Shown here: one piece after another, positions 1 through 12,299 of the stretch
Layout of the letters: each line of letters starts with the position of its first letter
Numbering within the stretch: position 1 is the first letter of the stretch
Source: Corynespora cassiicola
Lineage: Eukaryota > Ascomycota > Dothideomycetes > Pleosporales > Corynesporascaceae
DNA: 64,000 nt
NCBI GenBank assembly: GCA_022059125.1
Contig: JAEUWY010000013.1
Location: 682,001 to 746,000 of the forward strand
Direction: 5' to 3'
The notes under the pieces: model-generated
The model's input: the letters and a program-made list of their open reading frames with translations, nothing else
What the model was told of the DNA's origin: nothing
Database searches by the model: none
Made by a program: the position numbers and the translations under genes

Positions 1-254
1 CAGCATCATCTCAGACCTTTAATCGTTCACACAAGACTCCTGCCAGCACATCCAAGATAAGCCACGCAGTCGTGCACCCAAGCCGCCGCCGTGTCCTTTC
101 CGCCAACACTCACGACTCAGCTCAACGAGCGTTTGATTCAAAATAATAAAAAATAGGGTATATTATACACCACACTATCTAACTTTTCATCTCAATCTCC
201 CACTTCCCCACCGGCACCAGCACCACCAACCCAGCACCACGCACACACCCCCAA

Positions 255-3200
255 CTAACCCCAAGTCCCACCCCCACCCCTTCCCTGCCTCTTCTGCGCA
301 CTCAACCTCCAATCATCCTCCCCAGCAAACTTATTATGCAGCGGCTGAATCCTCTCCGCCTTCTTCCTCTTACTCAGACGATCCGTCGGCGCAACCTTGA
401 AGAACGTCGGCGCCGCCTCGACCAACCACTTGGGCTCAATGGCACTGCAGACATGCATGTACTCCTTGGTCGTCTCGACGAGCGAGTGATAAATGACGTG
501 CTCGGCCGGCTTCCCGAAGAGCGCGGACGACGGGTGCAAGAAGACGGGCGTGCCCTCGACGAGCGTCTTGTAGCCCTCGGAGGGGTCCTTGCGCGCAGAG
601 TTGCGGAAGAAGCCGCTGCAGAGGGCTTGGCGGACTTTGATGGTGTTGCGGCCGCACGAGACGATGGCGTGCTTGTGGCGGGCCATGATTTGGAGGAGTT
701 GGTTGCGCACGTCGCGGACGCGCATTAGATTCTTTGGCTGGATGAAGTTTTCGAAGCACCAGGGGGTGGAGAAGCCGGCTTGCTTCCACCCATTGTACAC
801 GTTGAGGAGGGTGACGTGGTCGCCCGAGGGGTCATTGAACTTATTCTTCTTCTGGTCGGCTTGTTGCTGCTTGTCGCGCGGGCGGTGGAAGACGTTCTGT
901 GTGGCTGAGATCATGGCGACAATGGTGAGGATCTCGTCGGAGCATTCGAGGTCGACCGACTTGATCAGCGACTTTGAGAGCGATGGGTCCATGGGGAAGT
1001 CGGCCATCTGGCGACCCTGGCGGGTGAGAAGACCCTCGTCATCGAGCGCACCCAAGCAGTAAAGCTCCTCCAGAGCCGTCAACATGGTGTTGGTGGGTGG
1101 CGGATCCATGAAGTCAAAGTGAAGCAAGTCATTGATGCCCATAGCCTTGAGCATGAGAATGGTATTGGACAGATTCTGGCGTTGAATTTCGGGAATTGTG
1201 GTTGGGAGCATCTCGTTCTGGAAAGCAGCTTCGGTATACAATCGGAAACCTAGTGGATGTCAGCGAAGACCATGGGGATAGATGGGGGGATACTCACATT
1301 TTCCGGGACCCGTACGTCCGGCACGACCAGATCGTTGCCTTGCCTGGGCTTGACTGATAGGCGTAATTTGCAGCCTATCCATTCCCAACTTACCATCGTA
1401 GCTGCTCTGCTTGACAAATCCAGGATCGACAACATAATAAATACCATCAATCGTCAAACTCGTTTCCGCAATGTTGGTAGCAATGACGACCTTGCGGCTT
1501 CCAGGAGGCGCCGGCTCGAAAATCTTGGTGGCAACTTCGGACGGAAGAGCACCATAAATTGGGAGAACAATCAGCTCGGGCACATTTGGACCCAATGCCT
1601 TCATCCGCTCAAGCAAAACCTCGCACGACGAGTCGATTTCTTCTTTACCCGTAAGGAATAGCAAGATATCGCCGGCGGGCTCCGTAAGATGAATCTGCAT
1701 GACGGTGACGAGAGCAGCATCCAGGTAGTCAGATTCGGGCTCGCGGCTGTACATGACCTCTACGGGGAAAGTACGTCCAGGAATGGAGAAGATGGGACAC
1801 TTGTAAAAGTACTCTGAGAACTTGTCCGCATCAAGAGTAGCACTGGTAACGATGAGCTTCATGTCAGGTCGACGCTTGAGCGTCTTCTTGAGAAGGCCGA
1901 AGAGAACGTCTGTAGCGATTGTACGTTCGTGAGCCTCATCAAGCATGATGCAGCTGTACTTTGAAAGCAGCGGGTCCAAGAGGATTTCACGCTGCAAGAT
2001 ACCGTCTGTCATGTACTTGATGCGAGTTTCCGGCGAAGTGTTATCCTCGAATCGAATCGTGTAGCCGACTTCGGCTCCGAGCTTGCACCCAACTTCCTCG
2101 GCGACACGCTTGGCTACACTCATAGCAGCCACACGCCTGGGTTGCGTACAGCCGATGAGTCGTTCGTTGGCATATCCGGCCTCCGCCAAGTACTGCGTCA
2201 TCTGAGTAGTTTTTCCGGAACCTGTGTCACCAACGACAATTAGGATCTGATGTGCGGCCACAGCTTCAAGGAGCTGGTTGCGGAACTTGTAGACTGGAAG
2301 TGACTCTCGCTGTTCCTTGATGCTCATGTTTGTGCGTTTTCCAAAAGAGGCGTCCTTGCTGTTGGAGGCAATCTTCTTCCACTCCGGAACAGCTCCGCTG
2401 CCCTGTGTCCGCGTGTTGCGTAGATCACTGGCGAACTGCTTTTGCTGGGCCATGGGGTCATTCCACTGACTGCTGAGATCGACCTTGGCGGCTTCCTCTG
2501 CAGCCTTTGCTTGAGCTTCGGCCTGTCGTAATTCTCGGCGTTCCTTTGCAAGAGTATCTCCAGCCATTGCAGCGCGATTCAGCGAACCATCGGGGGCCTT
2601 AACAACTCGGATTGGGGAAAGCTCCAATGATTGCTTGGTTTGGCCAGCCAAGAAAGGAGGCTCCTCTTCGCGGACCTCGATATCCACGTCCTCCTCTTCT
2701 TCAAAGCCGCCCTCTCCGTTGATATGCGCATTGTAATCTTCGTCGATATCCGGGTATTCCGACCTGGGTATGGCACCGGAAGCGATCAACTGCTTGATTT
2801 CCCATCTCTCAGGTGAAGTCATGCGTTTGCGCATTCCATTCTTGCGGCCATTGAAGCCATCTTCCACGACCTTGACAGGCTCCTCGGCGCCACCCAAGCC
2901 CTGCATGTTCGCTCCTGAAGCTATGCGTCGTGCAGGCGCGAGATCTTGACCGGTGCGCTGGTCAACCTCTTTCATGGAGAGCGATACGCGACCGCCTTCC
3001 ACCTTGAGGACCTTGACCTTGACTTCTTGCCATCTAGACACGATATCCGAAGGGTGGTTGACGCGGGAGCCCTCTAGCATTTGTGTGACATGAACTAGGC
3101 CGTCGACCTTGCCCTTGACACCTTGCAAGTTGACAAACACACCAAAGTCCTTTACTCCAGTGACTTTGCCATCGTAAATTTTGAACAGGACAGGTTCATC

Positions 3201-4034
3201 ATCGAGCTCAGGAGGAGGGGGAGGCCTGAAGAACTCCTCACGATCCTCGTCCCTGTATCTTTTTCGACTCCTCTTGTCGTCCACTCGCTTGACGGTGCGC
3301 GTCCGGCCGAATTCATCCGTAAAGAGGTAGTCGTCCTCATCCTTGCGGGAACGTCTCGGGCTGCGCGAGCGCGAATGGGACCTGGACCGCGACCGGTATC
3401 TGTGTCTCTTGCTCCTGCTCCTGTCCTTCTCGCCGTCGCCATACGGACTCATGCTCCTCTTGCGCGATGCGTCTTTTGGTCTACCCGATGCTCTTCCCGA
3501 GAGGCCTTCAAGCTCCGCAAGCGCATCATCCCCCCTGGGTTTGCTCTTGGGCTTACTCGAGAGCCCCTCAAGCATTGCAAGAGCATCATCCTCTTTCGGT
3601 TTCTTGCTCGGCTTCCCTGCCATACCCTCGAGCATGGCAAACGTATCATCTAGCGCATCCACTCCCTTGCCCCCGTCATCTTCCTCCTCAAACGCAGGCT
3701 CCTTATCCGGAATCGCCAAACCCTTGAACACCCTCGTCTTCCTATCCGTCTCCTCCGACCTCTCCACCGGCTTGTCGCTCTCCCTGGCGGCCTTGTTCTT
3801 GTATTTTGGGTGCAGTGTCAACACCAAACGATCGATGCTGTCGACCAGACTCTGCGGAAACTCTGCGCCCATTTCCTCGAGCTTGGCCTTGAACTCGACG
3901 ACATCCTTGGATTTGGCATGCTGGTCGATGACGAACTCGGAGAGCGTCTTGTCCGACACACCGAGATGGTTCTGTATCTCAGATGACACTTTGGAGACGA
4001 GCGATAGGAACTCGAGGTCGGAGAGGTCCTCCAT
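255..4034 (-). CDS. PRP22: DEAH-box pre-mRNA-splicing RNA helicase, PRP22/DHX8 type
   Basis: This is an ATP-dependent RNA helicase that, in its family, releases mature mRNA from the spliceosome. I read two exons (4034-1298 and 1249-255) around a 48-bp intron with donor GTGAGT and acceptor CTAG, giving 1243 residues; human DHX8 is about 1220. Visible features in order: an acidic and Lys-rich N-terminus; three tandem copies of a roughly 20-residue [14 protein letters not shown] unit (about 127-187); an Arg-Ser-rich stretch (about 191-230); an S1 RNA-binding domain (about 281-361); Walker [10 protein letters not shown] (602-610); the DEAH box (699-702); SAT (731-733); and motif [14 protein letters not shown] ahead of the splice junction. 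The S1 domain together with DEAH separates Prp22 from Prp2, Prp16 and Prp43. It is head-to-head with a small membrane-protein gene across 500 bp. Family assignment is firm. The triplicated acidic unit is not something I know from the family. Confidence 0.95.
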
Positions 4035-4534
4035 GGCGAGTGGCGCGTCCGAGCAGCTCCGCGCAGCTCGTCAAAACCGGCGTCGTGGGCGTCGTTTTGC
4101 GCGGCGGCACAATTCGCTCGTATCGTCCGCAATGTCGCGGGGCGGAAAACTCGTATGTTTGTGCCGATAGCCCTCGAAAGTGCGCGGCGGCGTGTGTGTG
4201 TGCGACTGTTTGATGCGAGATGCAGCGCGCAGCACGAAACTTTGAGGTAGACCCGTCTGCACCATGGCCGCGCCAAGCCATACCGCCGCTCAGGCTCGAG
4301 CGCCGCCCACCCGCCGAGCAACCAGTCAGCACGCAGGAGCGCCGATACCCGTCCGTCATCCTCACCTGAGGCGCCTCACTCCCCAATCTCAATCTCTCCC
4401 CATCTCGACTTGCCCTCCACCACCGAGGCCACAACCAAACAATCCCCCAAAACCAGGCCTTCCAACCACCCTCCCAGGCTCCAACACCCCCTCCAATCTC
4501 TCGCCAAAAAAATCCGGAGCAAGAAACCGCCACA
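4035..4534. other. Divergent intergenic region (PRP22 / small membrane protein)
   Basis: This 500-bp spacer must hold both promoters. It is rich in C and T on the plus strand just before the small gene (about 4370-4530). I see no TATA box and no convincing additional gene. Confidence 0.6.
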
Positions 4535-4891
4535 ATGCCAACCACCACCCCCCGCCGCCCCACCCGAATATACCACACCTACCCCCGCTTCGCAACCCTT
4601 TTCACCACCCTCGCAATGCTCTACGCAAACTACGAAATCTACCGCACCGTCACGGGCACGCACCCGCTCTTCTCGCCCCAGCTCCAGGCCCTGGGCGCCC
4701 TGCAGCGCGCTCAGCAGCAGGAAGCCGCCGCTCGCAGCGCGGCGGGCGCCGTCGAGCAGCGGCGCGTCGTCAGCGTGCCGCAGAAGCAGAGTGCGTCGAC
4801 GGGGGAGGAGGGCGAGCAGGGGTGGACGAGCTTGAATGGGATTCCGCTGCCGACTTTGGGGTTGTTGATGAGGCCTTGGAGGAGGGAGTAG
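4535..4891 (+). CDS. Small single-pass membrane protein, unknown function (118 aa)
   Basis: I do not recognise this gene. It is a single exon of 118 codons with a good start context (CACA before ATG). The N-terminus is basic (Arg/Thr/Pro-rich, no acidic residue before the helix). A hydrophobic segment at about residues 18-38 (FATLFTTLAMLYANYEIY) could span a membrane. An Ala/Gln-rich stretch, probably helical (about 48-72), and a short C-terminus ending in WRRE follow. A basic N-terminus plus one helix would suit a mitochondrial inner-membrane or ER microprotein, but that is inference. It shares a 500-bp divergent promoter with PRP22. I believe it is real because of the start context, the upstream pyrimidine-rich tract and the composition. 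Confidence 0.6.
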   Translation: MPTTTPRRPTRIYHTYPRFATLFTTLAMLYANYEIYRTVTGTHPLFSPQLQALGALQRAQQQEAAARSAAGAVEQRRVVSVPQKQSASTGEEGEQGWTSLNGIPLPTLGLLMRPWRRE

Positions 4892-5860
4892 GGAGGGAGA
4901 CATTGGGGTTTGGGTACTTTGGCGTTTTGGGGTTGGGTGGCGAATTCGTGCATATTTTTTTGTGAGGGGTTTAGGGTTTGGGATGCTTGGGTTGTTGGAT
5001 GTTCTCCGCTTTGGAATTGAGGGAGGTGAGGGGAGTGTACAGGGTCTCTGCTCGGACGCTCAAGTCTGGATATGAGCCGTCTTGCTGCATCGGTAGCGTC
5101 AATTCAAAATCAGTTCTTGATGGTGGCATCGTGGGGATGTCTCGGAAGGTCTTTCTTGGTTGGATCGAGGCTTCGCTGCTCCACGAGATAAAGGACGCTC
5201 GCTGTTGGCGTTGATTATGTTCCTGTGATTTGGCTATTTTAGGGAGATTGAGGTTTCCTGCTGGCCTCGCCATTCTGTGTTAATGGAAAATGTCAAAAAT
5301 AGGGTTGTAATTTCCCGCTGAGAGGTCTGTAAAAAAATGCTGCACTCCGATATTATCATGTAGTTGCCTCTTTTGGGGCACGAGACCCCAAATCTCAAGA
5401 AAACCGAGAAACGCATCCTGACATTGAATCTCCATCAAACCTCATCGTCATGAGGAAAGCACCAATGCAGGAAGATAACCTGGATTCGCACTGCACTGAA
5501 ACGTCATAGGTTGTAACCATGCTTTTCCACATCTGGAGGATTGAGGTTTTATCCTGAGTTCACCATATGGCTAAAGGGCAAGTCGTTATAGAGCTTTAGA
5601 TGGATTTACTACCTAAAACATGTCCTGCAAGTACAAAGACTTTTGCATGTAAGGAATAAAAAGAAAAAGGGGACCATGATTCTCATGCCCGCAAACTCGC
5701 TCGCTAAACCGCAGCACACGACGTTGTACCCATAAACGCCGTACCGAATTCCTGCACCCATGTGTTCTAAAGATGTACCGATGAAAGAGCCAAGTGCCGG
5801 GGCCCCTGAAATGTGAAGCCACAGCTTTTACGTAAAAGCAAGAGGCAGCTGAAGAGTGAC
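4892..5860. other. Gene-free 3'-to-3' intergenic region
   Basis: This lies between the small membrane-protein gene and the dioxygenase, which converge. It contains moderately AT-rich sequence and only short random open frames. I see no RNA gene or mobile element. Confidence 0.5.
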
Positions 5861-7095
5861 TTAGTCATTGTAGTTAACAATGCCCGAGCCATCCTTATTG
5901 GCCTTGGGGATGCCGTACTTCTCAGAAAGATCGTCTTCCTGGGACTTGCTGTTGGGGTCGAGGTAAGGGCGCTCGGCCTGGCAGCAGACACGAACAGCGT
6001 GGCGGCGGTGAGGGCGGAACCCGTAGGAGGCAGAATGGTTGGAGATGCGGTTGTCCCAAAAGGCAACGTCATCCTTGTTCCACTGGAAGCGAGCGTGGAT
6101 CTCAGGGGAGGTGGCGACAATCTCGTTGAGAAGAGAGATGATGTGGTCACTTTCAGTCTTGGGGATACCAACAATCTTCGTCACGAAACCTGGGTTGAAG
6201 AAGAGGGACTTCCACCCGGTCACCGGGTGAGTGCGGATCAGAGGATGCTCGGTGGTGACGGGGTCCCGGCGTACAGGGCGGCCAAGGTCACGCGAGCCCT
6301 GCGCCTGCATCTCGGCAGAATGGATAGCAGTCAGGCTCTCAAGGTACTTTTGCATGTATGGAGACAGCATATCGTAGGCGGCGTACTGGCTGGACCAGAG
6401 GGTGTCACCACCACCTCCACGGGGTGGGCCAGTCAGGACCTTGAGAGAAGTGTAGGACGGAGGCTGAACTTCGTAGGTGACCTAAGGATGTCAGTGAAGT
6501 CTGGGATGAGTAGCGTCGAAATGCTTACATCAGAGTGCCACAGGAAGGTAGGAGCGAAGAGTGCTCGAAGGTCAGGCGAATCCTCGCCCGTGTAGACCAC
6601 GTGCACATCTTCGAGTCCCTCGCGCCTTGGGGTAGCAGTGGTCGCGTGGCTGTGGAGCTGTCCAAAGTATTGGCCAAGCTCGCGTTGCTTCTCAATGCCA
6701 AAATTCTTCTGGTTGCGGAAGAACACTACGCCCCGAGTGGCGATGAGCCGAGCAAGATCATTCTTCTGAGCATCAGTGAGGTTGGCTAGGTCGACGCCAT
6801 GAACCTCGGTTCCAATTTTAGGGTTGTAGTCAAAGACATCAGTGGCCGAGCTGAGAAGGTTCCTGAATTGCGGGTCTCCTAGAAGACCCTTGTCTTCGTA
6901 GGGGATCTCGCCGAGAGCAGGCCACTTAACCTCTGGGAATCGCGGGCGCAGGTCCTCGTACTCGTAGGTTTCATCGTACTTCTCGACAGCGGTTCGGCCG
7001 GGAACGTAGTCGAGAGCCTTGGCCTTGAGTGTAGGCTTCAAGCCTGCCGAAGGGGTTTCGTACTGAACAGTCGTCTCCACAAGTCCGGGAGCCAT
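5861..7095 (-). CDS. TauD/TfdA-family 2-oxoglutarate- and Fe(II)-dependent dioxygenase (sulfonate/taurine type)
   Basis: Enzymes of this family hydroxylate taurine or other sulfonates and release sulfite, letting the cell use organic sulfur; yeast JLP1 is the fungal reference. Two exons (7095-6529 and 6481-5861) join across a 47-bp intron (GTAAGC..TTAG), giving 395 residues. The junction rebuilds WHSD|VTYEVQPPSY, the family's first iron-binding motif (His187-x-Asp189). The second iron ligand is probably His338 in WDNRISNH, followed by the Arg of RHAVRV that would hold 2-oxoglutarate. No signal peptide is visible, so it is probably cytosolic. A TATAAA lies 132 bp upstream of the start. The gene stands alone beside a 2.5-kb gene-free stretch, so context does not narrow the substrate. 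Other fungal TauD-like enzymes act on different acids, so the exact substrate is open. Confidence 0.9.
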
Positions 7096-9551
7096 TGTGA
7101 GGGAGTGTAGGCTTGTGTAGGTATTAGGTGGATATCGTGTTCAAGTTGGTGATGGCAGAGATGCCTTGGGCCGAAACAGTGGAGAGGGCAGCAAAGGCGT
7201 GAGGCAGGACGTGTGGTTAAAGTGTCTTTATATTTGTGGCCTCAGGTATCCAATGGCGTGTGTGGGTCGTTTGCCAGAGATATGGGGTTCTAGAAGTGGC
7301 AGGAGCGGGTATCAAAGCACCAGATAGCCCGATAAGAAAGTGCAAGACAGATAACTAGAACAAGAGAGAAGGTCCGGACTGGAGCAACAAAGACGGGCTT
7401 TATAGGTTAAAGGACCCCACAGGTCACCGCACGGGGCCCAGTGGCACCGACATTGTCTGAGAATCATGCTGACGAGCAACGAAGCAGTCATCGACAGCGG
7501 TTGCGCAATCGCACGGAATCTGCGGTGCACAGACTCTCCAACTTCCCCACAAGACTAGGCGCTCAGTCCATCACCTCTCATGCTGCCCGTGTGACATATG
7601 TGGTTATGAAGGAGACTCCGGCTCCTGACTCTGCAGGGCCGGCGCCGCTGAGGCGTCGATTGTCCGGGGTAGTCCCCCGAAGACGGATCAATTACAGTCA
7701 GGCCCGAGCCTAGAAGCTTCCCGAAGGCGTTTTGATTTCAGACGCTCCATATTGGATTGTCCGGGGAGCGAAAAGTCAGCCATTGCGCTGGATGGAGGCA
7801 TGGTAGGACACGGCCAACTCGACTGAGAATCTTTCCGCCCGCGTGAGATCAGATTTCAAAGCAGCTAGAGGTCCTAGCAGTGCAAAAGCACCTATCCAGA
7901 GCAACTTTCCCACAGCCGAACCACCGCTTGACGTTGTAGCTGGAGCATCGCCGGAGCAAAGACTGAGCCGCGCTAGCCGCTTTGGGCCGATTGCGCCATA
8001 TCACACCTTCGCCTTCGCCCTCGTTTTCTCGTCAGGAACAAGAGCATGTGTGTGCTGTCCCCGCCCATACCTTGGTCTGACATGGTTCCTCACCGCAATT
8101 CAGGGCCGTCTCGCAGCTCTCCCGCTGATCCAGCCCGTATTGTGGGGATACAGGCCCCGACCGCCTTGCACCAGAGGCTACCATTGCATCTGATTAACGA
8201 TCCCAATCTTGATCTGAGTATGAGGGGTAATGATGATGGTGCAGAGCGACGCGACTGCAGCTTGCGCGGAGGACTGCCGCTCATGCCATCCTTGACACGC
8301 CCGTCAATACAGCGCCTCCTTTTTCTCGATCCATGTACAATTCGTCGAGTTGCGCGTGTCGGCCCGGATTCGGCGTCCTAGGATTTTCCTCGCTGGCTGT
8401 AACAGGTTGCACAATGCGGGTTTGTGTAAAAGTGGGAAGCTTATTGCGATAGACCAGCCATGTTTCGGATGCCATTCATGTAGCCCTCTTAGATGTGCTT
8501 GGCTCAGACTCGACGACGCTGCTGTTCATCGGGCGGCTCGGATTCAGGCCTCCACGGGAAGCATATGTAATCGATCCGCTTACGTATCGGGACCAGATAG
8601 CTCGAGGCAAGCGTTCCGGGAGAGGTGGATTTGAAAGGGACAATCCCATGGATTCCCGATAGGCTGCTCTCCATGGGTTGGGCTCGTGATATACGGGATG
8701 GGAATGGTGGCCCGAGCATTGCGGAACCGACATGCACACGTTGCCTTTGATATTGCCTTCTTGGGCCGATGCCGGATTGGATTGACAGAAGTGATGTGGA
8801 GTGATTGGAATGATGGAAGGCATGCGTCGTCAACTGATGGATATGGACGACTCGGCTCTCATTGGACCAGTCGAACCAGGGTACCACTTCCCCTTTGGGC
8901 CAAGGATGTCCGCCACACCTGAACGTTCCGGGCAGATCACATTTCCAGCCGAGAGCTTACGTATAAAACGGTCGCGTGTCAGATCTTGACATGCACAGAC
9001 TTTGACATGTTTCGAAACAAAGACATTTGGAGATTTTGCGATGGCCTTTGGCCATAGTCGTAAGCATTTTGAGATAAACGCGCGAAGCTTACACCGACAA
9101 TACACAGAATTGGATGCCCATTCCTGGACACCGGCGGCAAGCATACCTTATATCCCCTTGTAAATACCGCAACAAACGCCTGAGAACCTTGCTCCACCGT
9201 CTCATGGGAAGAGACGGCAAATTTTGGCTAATGCATCAAAACATCAGACACCGCCAGCCCGAACCACCCAACATTACAGCAGAAACCCCATTTCTGTTTT
9301 TAATCTATCGGTATGCAAAATAGACTCCCAGAAGAACCGTGAAGAAGAGCAGGAGGAGAATGGGGCGCAGGATCCACCAGACCCATTGAGAAGTCGAGTA
9401 GGGTGCACTTGTGGAATAAGTCAGATCACGTGTCGCGTAACTCCGGGTAACGCTTCAGAACGGAATTGGAATAAGCCACAGTGAGATCATGGAAGTCGGG
9501 TATAATGGGGTACAGAAGTGGGTGGGACTACGGAAGGTGTTACTGGGCTTA
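7096..9551. other. Long gene-free region
   Basis: About 2.5 kb upstream of the dioxygenase and downstream of the mannosyltransferase. It holds only short open frames on both strands with no recognisable domain and no splice pattern that joins them. Apart from the dioxygenase TATA element near its left end, I see nothing supportable. Confidence 0.5.
7227..7232 (-). promoter_or_regulatory. TATA box of the dioxygenase gene
   Basis: TATAAA reads on the minus strand 132 bp before the dioxygenase start, a plausible core-promoter distance. No upstream activator site was identified. Confidence 0.4.
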
Positions 9552-10997
9552 TCACGATTCCTTTTCATACCCCTCTGGTTTTTGCATGCCGTTGGTCTCG
9601 TAGAAGCGGGCCGTGCCTGGTGGTAGGGTTAGTTTTTGCGCGTTTCAAGACCCTGGCATCCACTTACAGCTGTAGCCGTTCCAGTCAAAGTTGTCCTTGG
9701 GGTTGCAGTGGCACTTGTGATCCAAACGGTACTGCTCACCCGTGGGGCAATGCGTGAATGGAACGTGGTAGTAGGCAATGTCGTTGAAGAAGTGGAGTTC
9801 TTCCTTCTTCAGCATCAATCCAGCAGCAATGGAATGGACGGGAGCATCGCCCCAACGCTCGTAGAAGAAGCCACCGGCCTGGTCGAGAGAGTTGAAGTAG
9901 TCAATGTAGGCATCGGAGCGGAGCCAGTTGAGGTTTCCAATCTCAAAGTTGGACCACTAGCTCAAAATTAGCATTTGCAGACACGAGACCAATACTGTGA
10001 TGGGGGCACGTACAAAGTGGCAGTGGTTGTAAGTCTTGCCATCATCGTCGCTAAGGAACTTCATCGAGTTTCCTTCGACAACGTGCTGGGGGTAATGCTT
10101 GGTGAAGTTCTTGACAGCATCCCATAGAGTCGGGATGGTCTCGACGTACTCGTACAGACTGAGCACGAAGCTGTACTTCTTCTTGTTGTCGGCCATGAAC
10201 TTGAAGGTGTCGTAGTCAATGTCGCAGTAGAGCTCGATGCTGGGCTCTACGCGCCAGTACCACTCGTAATCCAGCATCAAGGGATGGCGGAAGAAGAAGC
10301 CGGATTCGTAGCGGCACATGTGCCTGTAGCTGACCGAGTCGCCATAGATGATCTTCTTCTCCTTCATCTCTTCGCGAACCTTGGCAGCCTTGTCCTGGTC
10401 GATGAAGTCGGGGAACGACCAGTGCTCCTTGGGAATCTTGCCGTACTTGGTCTTGCCCGAAACCAGCGCAGACGTGACCTTCTTGAACTCATCGTTGAAA
10501 TCATCGTCATTGAGGAAGACCCAGTCGTAGTTGAACTTGCGGTTGAAGCGGTCCTCGACGTGGCGGATCGACTTTGCGATTTCCCAGATATCAGAGTTGC
10601 GGGCCAGGGTGACAAAGGTTGCATTCATGCGCTCGCCCGAGTTGGTGGCGGGAGGGAGTGCATTTCCGTTGTTCGGAGTGGTGGCGGGCTTCTCGTTGGT
10701 ATCAAGAGGATCCTGTCCAGTCTTGGGCGGCTGGGGACTTGGAATGGCTTCGGCGGCGTCATTTGGCGTGGTAGTGCCCTGGTTTCCCGGGGTGCCCTGA
10801 ACGGCGCCGTTGCCCTGGTTCTGGTTGTATGTCGGCCAGCTCGTCGAGGGGACCGAGGACGAAGAGGAGATGAAGAAGAGGAGGATGAGGCACTGGTAGG
10901 GTCAGGGTCAGCCAAGCTGAAAGGGGGTCACTCTGGGCTGGCTTCGTACAATCAATGCGAAGACGATGTAGCGGAGGTACCGCTGCGTGCCCGCCAT
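9552..10997 (-). CDS. Golgi alpha-1,2-mannosyltransferase, GT15 (KRE2/MNT1/KTR) family
   Basis: These type II Golgi enzymes add alpha-1,2-mannose from GDP-mannose to O- and N-linked glycans of cell-wall and secreted proteins. Four exons (10997-10950, 10892-10014, 9956-9668, 9616-9552) give 426 residues. All three introns (57, 57 and 51 bp) carry a CTGAC/CTAAT/CTAAC branch point. The 16-residue first exon and the start of exon 2 form one N-terminal membrane anchor (YIVFALI then CLILLFFI), followed by a Pro/Asn/Thr-rich stem to about residue 95. The catalytic domain starts at [12 protein letters not shown] and carries family signatures: [22 protein letters not shown] ([14 protein letters not shown]), NHCHFWSNFEIG and [15 protein letters not shown]. 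The length matches yeast KRE2 (442). It is head-to-head with PAT1 over 870 bp. I cannot tell which KRE2/KTR paralogue it is. Confidence 0.95.
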
Positions 10998-11867
10998 GGT
11001 GGTGCGAGGGGACTGCTGCTGTTTCGCGCTGGATCGCTGGCTCTTCTCCAAGATAGTGGAGCCCTCCGCACTGCAGGTCGAGGACTGATCGGAGCGGTTG
11101 TGCGAGAGGCGGGCGGTCGTGTGTGAATTCTTGAGGCGACGTTGTCGGATGGTCAGGGTGGTCACAGGCCGGCACGGGCGCCTTGGGGCAGATGCCGGGA
11201 CGCGACTGCTATCTAGCGAACGAGTGGAACAGAGGCACGACGGGCGTGCATGGAAGAGAGGGAAGCAGAAGAAGAGAAGAAGAAGACGATCACGGAGAAA
11301 TTGGGAATGGAGATGGGCCGCGTGGCGTGAAGGGAAGAGAGAGGCGCATGAACGGGCAGGGCCAGGCAAAAAAGGGGACGGACGAGGACAATGTCTTGGT
11401 GGCTGATGACTGAGCTGAGCCACGATTGGCGCTGGCCGGCGCTGGCTGCTATTCCTGCTGGCAGTCGGCCAGGGCTGGGCCGGCGGGAAAGCTTGTCGCT
11501 CGTACTCGCTGGACGCGCCTTTGCGGGGAGTTGCCCGCCCGGAATTTGCCGCGAGCGAGCAAACAGACAGCAAACACACAAGCACAGGCCGCGACATATC
11601 GCCCTCGCCCTCGCCATCGCCCTCGCCCTCCCCACGCTCCTCTCGCATCTCGCCCTGTGCGCCCGCACGCCATCACTCCCGCTCACTCGCTCGCCGTCCG
11701 CTTGCTAGCCGCCCCCGCGCCTCAAGTCGATGCGCCCGCCGCCCGACGCCGCCTTTACTGTTCCTCTCGCTGCACGTCACCACCACCACCCCGGCCACCA
11801 GTTTGATATCTGCCGCCATCGCGCGCTCTAGCCTCGACTCCACCCTTTGCTCCGGGCGCTGCCCACC
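10998..11867. other. Divergent promoter region (GT15 / PAT1)
   Basis: 870 bp between two start codons. It is purine-rich on the plus strand near 11250-11380 and then strongly C/T-rich towards PAT1. Long open frames cross it on both strands, but they are continuations of the gene frames without a start in good context and look like untranslated leader. Confidence 0.5.
11600..11631 (+). repeat. CGCCCT hexamer microsatellite
   Basis: About five copies of CGCCCT (one as CGCCAT) in the presumed PAT1 leader. Confidence 0.7.
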
Positions 11868-12249
11868 ATGTCGTTCTTCGGGTTCGACACGACGCTGCCC
11901 CAGGACCGCGGCCACCGTGCCAACGCACCTGGATTCAGCCAGACGCACGATGCCTTTGCGGGCCTCGGCGGAGGGGCTGCCGACGGCGATGCGTGCGTCG
12001 CTTCCTCCCAATATTCTGCCTTTTGCCGCGCTGACACGTCCTTCTAGCATTGACTTTGAGGAGACGTACGATGGCCTCGGCGACCAGCTCGACGAGACCG
12101 ACGATGCTTTCAATGACGACACGTTTGGTGGGGGCCCTGCCTCGCAGGCCTCTATTGGCAGGGACTTTGACTTCGCCGGCCAAACATCGCAGATAGCCAA
12201 CACCTTGCACGAGGAGCAGATGCTGTACCAAGCTCGTCAGCCACCGCGT

Positions 12250-12299
<50 letters not shown>

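Noticed and set aside
5813..6595. 260-codon plus-strand open frame over the dioxygenase
   Set aside because: Runs across the dioxygenase intron and exons on the opposite strand without any family resemblance.
7441..8193. Short plus-strand frames in the gene-free stretch after the dioxygenase
   Set aside because: Low-complexity Pro/Arg/Ser content, no domain and no convincing intron joining them.
10284..11126. 280-codon plus-strand open frame over the GT15 gene
   Set aside because: Antisense shadow; the minus-strand mannosyltransferase has clear motifs and introns.
11521..11867. Upstream extension of the PAT1 exon-2 frame
   Set aside because: Open without intron, but it lacks the conserved MSFFGFDT start, which a short first exon supplies with good splice signals.
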